Both the position numbers and the translations under genes were made by a program. Under the pieces are notes generated by a model. The model was not told the origin of the DNA and ran no database searches. It saw only the letters and a program-made list of their open reading frames with translations. Below are positions 55,701 through 64,000 of a stretch of DNA of 64,000 nucleotides, one piece after another. Origin of the DNA: Cucumis sativus. Taxonomy: Eukaryota; Streptophyta; Magnoliopsida; Cucurbitales; Cucurbitaceae. The first letter of the stretch is position 1. Every line of letters begins with the position of its first letter. The DNA lies in NCBI RefSeq assembly GCF_000004075.3, contig NC_026659.2:2976001-3040000 (forward strand), given 5' to 3'.

Positions 55701-58700
55701 CAAAAAATACACAAATTTTTTTTAGGTTAAGTCCAGAGTTTGATTGAAGGGGACAAACATGCTACAGTAAAGCAAACAACCTTAGTTGGTGGCACTATGA
55801 AGGAGATTTGATAATATGCAGGCATCTTCCGTGAACTTTCCTTACTTGAATTAACAATACCTAGTTTTGCATATGAGATTGCTCCCGAGAGAACCGATCC
55901 TTGAGGAGAATTCTGAAATGAGTAAACTAATATTTTATTTACTTATTTCAGAAATTGGAACTGCAGGAACTAAAAATAAATAAAAAAGCCATTTGCTCTC
56001 TTCTTTTTTTCTTTTCTAATATATCAATGAGTGGGCCAGATTACGCACACCACCACTAGTCTCACAGGACAACACATCTAACCCTAAAACATTTGGGCTT
56101 CATCTGTACGATATTTACTCTTATGTCGGTGGCTACCATGAATTGAACTCACGGCCATTTGTTGTCTTCTATAGTTGGAATTTTCCTTCCGTATGCAATT
56201 ACTCTCTATGAAATCTTCCATACAAATGCCCCTCCAGCATATTCAGGGATTATAGGTATCCAACTCAACAGACTGATGCGAAGTATTCAGTACTTATCGA
56301 AAATAATGAAATGAAAAATATAAATTTACCTTAGGGAACTTATCTTTTGATGGTGGGCCTATAAAGAAGGCTTCCTTTTTCCTACCAAAGAAAATGCATC
56401 AAATTGAGTATTGAACTGAGCAATAGAACAAAGGGAAAGTTTCTCGACAACATACCCAGGAACTAAAACTGAGGATTTGTAAGCAGAATTCCCTATCATA
56501 GGACCATCGGGTTGAGAGAAAAAGTTCAATTTAATTGTATCCTATATGCAAGTCAAATAAGCATACAGTTCAGTGTAATAGCATTGAAGTAAATTTTCAT
56601 CTACATTAATATCAAGCAACAAGATTGCACAATAAACTAATATATACTAATAATACATGCCAATAGTTCATTGTTGGCTACAACTCAAACGAAGTTCAAA
56701 AGGCAAAGACGGTTATTCTATCTGATGACAAACAAAACCAACAATTTCCAAAAATTGGAGAGAGATAGCAGAAGGCACGAGTAACAGATAAGTGAAATTG
56801 TACTCCTACGGGAAGTTCTAACGGAAATTTCTCTGCTTTCTACAGAAAGACAGACATCAAAAATCAAGACGGCAATTTGTGGCATCCATATACAAACAAG
56901 CAAAAAAAAAGTTCTTAAAAACTTTTAACATGTTACCTTATCCTCCAATTTTCTTTCTATAAACACCACCAACTGCTTCATTTTTTCCAAACATTGCACA
57001 TCCTCGTGCCTGAAAATCAGGAGAAATTCTAAGAGAACATTGTAGGACTGCTACAGAATTGAACCATTAGCAAACTCTAAGCTTAGCATGAAGGAATTAA
57101 GTTCGATTTAAAAAAAAATAACATAGTGTTCTACTGTTCTTCACAAAGATTGGTGTTTAAAAAATGGGCACAAATTTGGATGGTATCAAATTTCTTCACT
57201 AGTAGTTATTTCTCAAAGTTCATGGCCATTTCCTATAATCTAGCCGAGATTTTCTTATAGACTAATGATTATACAGTGGTCATTCTTAAAGTATTCGAAC
57301 GACATCTTCTTTCTATGCCATAGCCAACAAAATCCTTCTATATCTTTTAAGTTTTCGAATCCCATTAATTTACTTAACTTTATATGTTTTTAGCCAAGTA
57401 TATTTTGCATTTGTGTTAAATTTACATATTCTGAAAAGAAAATTAAATAATAAAATAATTTGTGTGCCCAATATGCATGTTTGTGTTCTAGTCTTTTAGA
57501 AATTGGTGTGCCACGTATTTGTATCATGGCTCATGACATGTCCATGCTTCTTAGGTTGAATAGAATTCTCATTTGAATTGCATAAATTCTTTTGCACTTC
57601 GAAACAGTTAAATTTTTAAATAATTATATTATAATAAGTTATAAATTATCCATCAATATGAAAATAATTAAAATAATAAGAGTCTACTTTGGCTCATAGA
57701 ACTAAAAAGTAAAGTACATTAAAATTTACCAAACACTATTTTACTTTCCTTCTCAACTGATTTTTCTAAATGCACAACTACACGCTACAAAATCCCAAAC
57801 GAATCCTTAAATCAGCCACGTATGGTCCCCCCAACTTGATTTAGAGCATTAAAGTCACTTTCTTAAATTATCCCTTCTAATTCCCCATTATTTTCTTACC
57901 TTGTACATTTTTTCGTTTTACTGGAAGGATTCTCAACTCTCGTTTTTCCCATTCAATTGTTAGCATCAGTCCACTTTATTTGGAAGTGGTCCATTAAATG
58001 ATAAAATCATTCAAACTCTAAAAATGTGAAAAATGTGAAAGCTATTCTTTTTGCACAACTTCCCCGTTGTTTTCTTACTTTTTACATGTTTTCCTTTTAC
58101 TGGGAGGATTCTCAAGTCTCCTTTTCCCCATTCAATCGCTAATGTCCACTTTATTTGGAAGTAGTCCATTAAATTTTAAGATCATTCAAACACTAAGAAT
58201 GTCAAAAATGCAAAAGCTAGTATTGTTCAGAGAATTATCAACAAGATGTTCACAAAATCCACAATTGGGAGCAAAACAATGTCGTGGTATTTGCAGAACT
58301 TTATCACAAGCAAAGAGCCGAGTACAAAGCTCAATGGTAAAATACAATAATATGCCATGAAAAGAGATTCATACCTTATATGTAGCTGTAAATTATATTC
58401 TCCCTTGGGGAGTTTTTTGAACTTTGGGTATGCATCACCCATAGCAAAAATACGCTACATGAAACAAACAAAACAAGTAATTCAGATGATAAAAGTAAAA
58501 GAAATATTGCAACGCAATCCCATTTCGATATCTATACTTGCTCTGTCTTCTCTCTCTATTTGAAAAACCTAATACTTACTCTTATTCAATTTGGTTCGGT
58601 TAGATTTTCTTTATATTTTTGTAATACTAGTGGTGTGTTAGGAGTTTATATTTAGGGGAAAATGAGTTTAACACCAAAATTGGAAATTGTATCAATTAAA

Positions 58701-61700
58701 ACTTCAAGCTAACAATTATATTAATTGAAACCCTAAACTTTTATTAATGAATCAACTAAAACCCATTGCTAGTAATTCATAACTATTTTCAATTGATTCA
58801 GCTATAAATCAACACAATTTAAACTCTAAATTCTTTTCGGAAAATGCTACTAGAGTAGCAAGAAAAATTAGTATGGAAGAGAGAATGAAAACCAACTAAT
58901 TAAATTCTCCCTAATATTAGGATATTCCTACATTTACAGGAGTCCTATACACCAGCAAAAATGATCTATTAAGGGTTTTTTTCTTCATTTTCCATTTTTC
59001 TTTTTTCTTTTAGTTGTTATTTTTTTTAACAATCCACAAGGGTTTTAAAAGTGTGAAAGTGGAGAAAGTCAAACTATCTCAAGTATATTTGTGGACTAGG
59101 TGGAACTTTCACAAGCATGATTTTTTATCAAATGCAATTGATGAACGCAATGTGATATTTCACGTAACAAGGAAAATGGCGTCGAAGTACCTTATTTGTG
59201 TCAGAGATCATATAGAATTGAGACTCAAATTTATTGTCATATATACGGTCATTAAACAATGGAATAGTAGGTTTCACTTCAGCTCCATCTTCTAATTTGA
59301 ACTTGTAGCTACAAAATGAAAAAAAGTGCATGACATTTGTTTGGCACCAACAATATCTTTAATAAAGAAAAAAATAGCAATCATCACTGTTAACTCACGT
59401 CAGTGTCAGTGATAAAATCTGTTTCCCACAAGGCAATCTGTCACGATCCGTAGGAAGTGTGCAAAGTTTGGCTTCACATGGCCGATATGGAACTTTTATC
59501 TGCAAATTAGAATGAAGAGAAAAATCACAACATATAGAGCAATTTAATTACAACAACAAATAATTCACCTAACCTAATCATTTCGTTCCCTCACCTTGTT
59601 CAGGATGGCAGCAGGAGTAAGTTTTTCTGATGCCAACAAAGCTTCAGCATCAATTCTGACAGGCGCTTCACTTCCATCAAACACTATTTCATCTTTGTTG
59701 GTACTAACTCCATGAAATGTTAACTAAAAAATTCCATAAACTCAATGTTAATCTTCCCTAATAAGTTCCCTTTTTTTATGGTTAAGCTTGTGAGTTAGAT
59801 ATCGGTTAGCTTACACCAGAATAAATACTAATGCTTATTTGTAAAAGACAAGTAGCCAAAAGATTATCAATAAAACTTTCTTCCATTTGGTTTACACCAA
59901 TGATAGAAGAAATTGAGAAGACCTAATTTTCCCGTCTCAGTTTTTCCTTTTGTTTCAACAAGAGTAAGATATGGCAATGTAAAACTAGAAGTATTTTCAT
60001 ATCATGACTGATGAACTAGAAGCATAAAAATTCAGTCACATTACTTCTGGGTTCTATCATGAAAAAACAATCACAGATATAGTTAAACCTAAAAAATCAA
60101 ACCAAAAGTCGAGATTAGATGTTAAATTATTAATACAAACTCACTACCTCAAAATCTACAAGCGATGACTCCCTGCTTCCAATCCCACTTGACCAAAATT
60201 GAGCAATTGCCAGTTCCATAGTTTGACCACCCACAACAGGAAAACAAAAACTCTTGGAAGCAGGAGACGAGAATGTTACCACACTCTCCCACTTCAAAGG
60301 CCTTTTCAAGGGCAAAATCTGGAAAATGAAAATATTCATTATTTTGACTAGATACGTCCCTTGATATTGTGTATAGTCGCTCACACTCCACTTACCTGAA
60401 CTGTGTCAATAAAAAATTTCCTTGTCGTGTCAAATCCTATAGTTTGTATGGTTGCTTCAACCCAACTAGAACCATGTGGTATCTCTATGAACCTCCGCTC
60501 TATATGGCCTAAGGTGGCATATTGAAGAAAATACAGATAGATTCCATTAAAATATCTTTTTTACAGGAGGGTCTACAATTTACTCAAAGTATATAAATAT
60601 TGTCGGAAAAATTAACCTGGTAAAAATGACATTCTTGTAAAAGAAACTATTGGAGGGCGATCCACCACAACTACTGGCTTTGTTATAGTTACTGGGATTC
60701 TGAATAAAGGACCCCGCCATGGAGCCTTGCAATCAATGCCATAGAGTTCATAATAGTGCAGGCCATCACTAAGATTGGAAGGGTCAACCACTACGCTGAA
60801 AAGAACAATTAAGGCTTACAGTCTATCATGAACAAAACACCACTGAGTGGCCAAAAGTAGACTTGCTTAACCTTTTAAGTGCATTATCGTCCTTCAGAAA
60901 GAAAGGATGCCCATTTTAACAAGTAACTAAAAAGTAATCATCATTTTCTGCATTAAAAATAACTATCTTTTTGTTATTATAAATAGATTGATGTGATACA
61001 TAGGGCTAAACGAACTTCAACCAACCAATCAAAACAACGTCAGTCAATCACTTTAAGGGGAGAGCCGGTCGGTGTCGGTTTTCTGAAATTCAAAACCCAC
61101 CAGCTGGTTGTGTGAAGTAAGATGAAAATATGAAAAGAACGTATATAACTTTTTCAAATCTGAGAAACCCATGGGCATAAACCATGAAATAGAAATTTAA
61201 AATACTTGGTAAGCTGGGTAGAACCTATAACTGCAAATTACCATGTAATGTGACAGAAAAAAAAGGCCAAACAAATGAAAAAATGAATTTATTAAATTAC
61301 TCATTGACCCAAAAGCTTAAGTTGATGGATGAAGGTAAATTTATTATTATATTATTCTATCACTCTCCCAAAAGCTTGTGGATAAATATGTAAAAGATCC
61401 AAGTGAAAAATGAATATTAATGGAGAAGGAAATAACGTTGTAGGAGTTAGAACACAGGATTTCTTGAATCATCTACATGTTTAACCCAAAAGCTTAAGCA
61501 GATGGGTAAAAATAAATTTAATATTATATCATCCTAACATAAACGCAAATTAAGAAGATTCAAGCTGTGGCAAATGTTGAGAAATACAAAAGCACAGGAG
61601 AGTAAAGGCTTGAAAATTGTTAACTCACTTGAAGCTGCGTCCATTATGTGTGAGAAGCAAATAATCAGGAACAGTGACAACTGTTTTTTCACTGGAATGC

Positions 61701-63910
61701 AATGCGATACACTCCTCAAAAGGGACCAGCTCTTCTAAGTTATTCGCGTCTTCATGAAACTGGGGTTCAATTTGTACTGTCCACTGATAAAACATCACAT
61801 AATTTATATATTAATTACAAGTGGTAAGTTCAAAAGTCCGAGGTAAAAGTAGTGGGTATGATTTTACTTCTTAAAAGCAATACAAAAAGTCAATGACCAC
61901 ACCTCAGAAAGTTGACGGCAGGCACTAGCCTCTCTCAAGTAAATTCCTCGTGTTGTAGGAGCTAAAATTAAGACATGCAAACCGTAAATATTTAGAATAA
62001 AGAAATATAGAGAATCAAAAGTCATAGCCAAGAAGATAAAAAGTAGTTGTCAAAAGGATGATAATTGAGAGAAATATAAAAGAAAGCAGTAGGCCTGACC
62101 TTAGGAAGAAATATATGCTACAACAAAAATATATTACGTAATACTGTTAAGGAAGGTGACTAAAAAGTGTTTTTTATAAAATCAACTTCTATTGAGAAAA
62201 AATGAAAAAATATAAGAGCATACAAAAAACAAGCCCACAAAAATACCCCTTGAAAATAGGGTTTCCAACTCGTAAGATGATTAAATGATGTTTTTGAAAC
62301 AGCTACCAAGAGGATGATACATCCTCACAAACTATTCTTCTCTACCTTTGCTCCTCTCTTGTTTCATCTAGCTCTCAATATAGTATAATGAATATATTAC
62401 CAGATCGTGTCACAGAAAAAATGAGAAATGATATATGAGCAGAATAAACTTACATAATTTTCCAGATTGATTAATCTTCACTTTATACCAAACACAAGGA
62501 ACATTCTGGGACTGCCTAATATATTCATATGCCCTGAAAAATTGTAAATAATATATCAACTATAAATAGTGTTCTTCTCTTTATTTCTAGCAAATTAGAT
62601 GGCTGAGCTAGGGCACAAAATCTAACTTGTCAACTTGCATGAGCCCCTGTCCAGTGGATAATTTATCTTCTGGTAAGCAACCCACCGGAATGGTTGTATT
62701 CTCAAGAGCCTTCCTCACAAGATACGGGCTCACAGTAATGTTCTCAGCCTGCATGGACGACATTACTCAGTTATAAAGAAATAAATTTTGCCAAACATAA
62801 CAATTAAAAGATTGTTCACTATAATTTGCAAGGAAAGACCTTCATTGCACTAATGAGTAATGCAATGCCCCCACAGGCAGATGGAGATGCCATAGAGGTC
62901 CCATTCATAAGCATTCGTCTTTGTAGGGTCCATGTAGGAACGGGAGCAACAGCAGCACCAGGAGCACTTATACAAACACCAAGATCTCCATCTGCCGTTG
63001 GTCCACGACTTGACCTACATCCCACATTTGCCAGTTATGAATGAATCAAATACTGTTGAAGAGTAAAAAGTCCCCTGGTCAAGGAGTGCAACTCGTTCAA
63101 TTTTCAAAACACTATGTTCAAGAATATGGTTCAAATATAACAAATTATCCAGGTTATAGACATTAAAGTTTTGAATTTAAATTAAAATACTATATATACA
63201 ACAAAAGTAACATCTCAAAAAAAAAAAATCTAACTAAATAATCCACATGGCCCCACAAAAATCACAGCCACACACACCCAAAAGAAAAGATTAAAGCACA
63301 CCTTCCCTTATTCCTCAAATATTACTTTATTGGCACCCCTTTTCTCCCTTTCCTACATGTATAAAGCTTGGTGACTAGAAGTCCATAAACCCAGTTTTCC
63401 TTAGAAATATTGTTCAAATATACATTTTAAAGATTAATCTTTCAGATCCCATGTTTTATAGTCCATAAGCTAGATGTCAAGTTAAAAATCAGAGTGAAAA
63501 CTACCAAGTATATTCAAGCCCTTCACTGGGAGCTTCAACCACACAATGAGCACCAGCAGCCATCGACGGAGAGACATAGGCACCAACTCCTATAATACTT
63601 GAACTTGTACCACCAGGAGCACCAACAGTATTCAAAGCTGGCCCACTATTACCAGCACTGCTCACAAATATTAACCGGTACTTGTTTACCGCCTGCCATT
63701 AAGAATTAAAAAGATCTATAATGATTAAAATAGCATAAAACTGAAATGAGAGAACTGAAGTTATAATTGTATATTCAAAAAATCAGATGACTCATCAGCT
63801 TCAATCACTATGTTCAAAATAGTCACCTCATTAACAAGGTCAACAAAGCGACCATAGTCCGGAAGTAATGTTGGCTCACCATAACTCATATTTATGAGAT
63901 CACATTTATG
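49778..63910 (-). CDS. TPP2: Tripeptidyl peptidase II, 3' 25 coding exons (963 residues); 5' end outside
   Basis: Exons, 5' to 3': 63827-63910, 63505-63692, 62840-63014, 62627-62748, 62454-62533, 61903-61961, 61629-61783, 60617-60795, 60396-60508, 60148-60318, 59595-59723, 59399-59499, 59191-59308, 58375-58454, 56937-57009, 56456-56541, 56330-56381, 55781-55912, 55625-55696, 53964-54056, 53106-53201, 51905-52003, 51657-51749, 50885-51067, 49778-49936. All have GT-AG borders and consistent phase, and the frame stays open throughout. The subtilase core shows [13 protein letters not shown], the oxyanion-hole Asn in SSAGNSGPA and the catalytic Ser in MNGTSMASP. The long C-terminal region ends [18 protein letters not shown], as in plant TPP II. 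The catalytic Asp and His lie beyond the window. TPP II forms giant cytosolic complexes that release tripeptides from free N-termini downstream of the proteasome. Confidence 0.95.
52540..52860. mobile_element. Fossil LTR-related fragments in a TPP2 intron
   Basis: Two related units share GATATAATATTAAAT-like text and GAGCTTAAGCTTTT with GATTGGTGA. The first runs into TGGTATTAGAGCA (52648-52660), close to the primer-binding-site text of many plant LTR elements. No coding part is present. The fragments are short, old and broken. The same family appears in the opposite orientation at 61290-61540. Confidence 0.45.
53347..53416. repeat. Perfect two-copy 35-bp tandem duplication in a TPP2 intron
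   Basis: TTGTAAAAGATGCTTCC...AGGATAAACC is repeated with a period of 35 bases and no visible differences, indicating a very recent event. Confidence 0.95.
54277..54335. repeat. TG/TA microsatellite in a TPP2 intron
   Basis: A run of TG repeats interrupted by TATA and GCG words, on the plus strand of the intron between the exons at 55625-55696 and 53964-54056. Confidence 0.9.
54710..54845. repeat. AT-rich interspersed repeat, copy 3
   Basis: Matches the copy at 8105-8285 through TAGAATCTAAAATTTGCTAT, TTTTGTAAATATTTTCAGCA and ATTTGCTATTTATAATAATTT. It lies in a TPP2 intron. Confidence 0.6.
55433..55610 (-). mobile_element. Au-like SINE, copy 1, in a TPP2 intron
   Basis: On the minus strand it reads a B-box-like GACTCGATCCATGG, then the body with GAGTTTCCTTGATACCCAAG, TAGGGTTAGGTGG, TTGTGAGACTAGTTGAGG and ACGCGTAAGCTGGTCC. 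That order matches what I remember of the tRNA-derived Au SINE, about 180 bp. It starts within about 20 bases of the donor of the exon at 55625-55696. The ends are approximate. Confidence 0.65.
56026..56190 (-). mobile_element. Au-like SINE, copy 2, in a TPP2 intron
   Basis: The same element order as the copy at 55433-55610 but more diverged: minus-strand GTGAGTTCAATTCATGG, TAGCCACCGACAT, CCCAAATGTTTTAGGGTTAG, CTGTGAGACTAGTGG and GTAATCTGGCCCACTC. It lies in the intron between exons 56330-56381 and 55781-55912, in the same direction as TPP2 transcription. Confidence 0.6.
57885..58232. repeat. Imperfect tandem duplication, period 179 bp, in a TPP2 intron
   Basis: Two adjacent copies (about 57885-58053 and 58064-58232) share TTTACTGGAAGGATTCTCAA/TTTACTGGGAGGATTCTCAA, CCACTTTATTTGGAAGT.GTC and ATCATTCAAAC.CTAA. 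Differences are scattered, so it is older than the 35-bp repeat. Confidence 0.85.
61290..61540. mobile_element. Fossil LTR-related fragments in a TPP2 intron, inverted relative to 52540-52860
   Basis: Two units with CCCAAAAGCTTAAG..GATGG.T and AAATTTA.TATTATAT.AT are the reverse complement of the text at 52540-52860. They are short, old and without coding content; the family is not assigned. Confidence 0.4.
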
Positions 63911-64000
63911 CTGCAAAAATATGAATATTGGACATAATTAGAAAGATTAACTCAAACAAGAAGCTTGTCCTTCACAAATAAACAAATATTTCAGCATGGA

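Noticed and set aside
1-64000. CRISPR arrays, operons, ribosome binding sites, origins or phage-like systems
   Set aside because: The window is nuclear plant DNA with spliced genes; the tandem repeats have only two copies and no spacer pattern.

Overview
The window is nuclear DNA of a flowering plant, AT-rich, with GT-AG introns, TATA promoters and plant-specific families (NLR fragments, DUF4220/DUF594, group IX ERF, KIN-type LEA, CYP72-clan P450). Several AT-rich intergenic repeats look like ones I remember as abundant in cucumber and melon, so I infer Cucurbitaceae; the genus is not resolved. All exon models were built by eye from splice consensus, reading phase and family conservation.

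Region 1 (1-20 kb) is a disease-resistance-like cluster in which the NLR architecture is divided between genes. Two paralogues (3-1712, entering from the left edge, and 8802-10862) carry a winged-helix (ARC2/WHD) region and leucine-rich repeats but no nucleotide-binding domain. Between them, on the minus strand, lies a gene (6306-7187) with the nucleotide-binding domain plus ARC1 only, stopping just after GLPL. It is head-to-head with the second WHD-LRR gene. A third LRR gene (15163-18399, with a 5'-UTR intron) begins in a degenerate GLPL segment. A membrane DUF4220/DUF594 protein gene (2600-4873) sits inside the cluster. This split, divergent arrangement is the most interesting feature of the window.

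Region 2 (20-40 kb) holds a four-exon deSI-like PPPDE isopeptidase gene (minus), a long AT-rich stretch, an intronless group IX ERF gene (plus), two tail-to-tail 67-aa KIN-type stress genes that share an identical core promoter but differ in ABRE content, a 137-aa actin-depolymerizing factor gene whose first coding exon is only the ATG (minus), and a four-exon oxalate--CoA ligase (AAE3-type) gene (minus).

Region 3 (40-64 kb) holds 5 kb of AT-rich spacer, a four-exon cytochrome P450 (plus) and, convergent to it, the last 25 coding exons of tripeptidyl peptidase II (minus; 963 residues in the window, the N-terminal catalytic part lying beyond the right edge). The TPP2 introns have collected SINE-like copies, fossil LTR-related fragments and young tandem duplications.

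The genes are independent eukaryotic units. Two local relationships stand out: the NB-only/WHD-LRR pair and the duplicated KIN genes.
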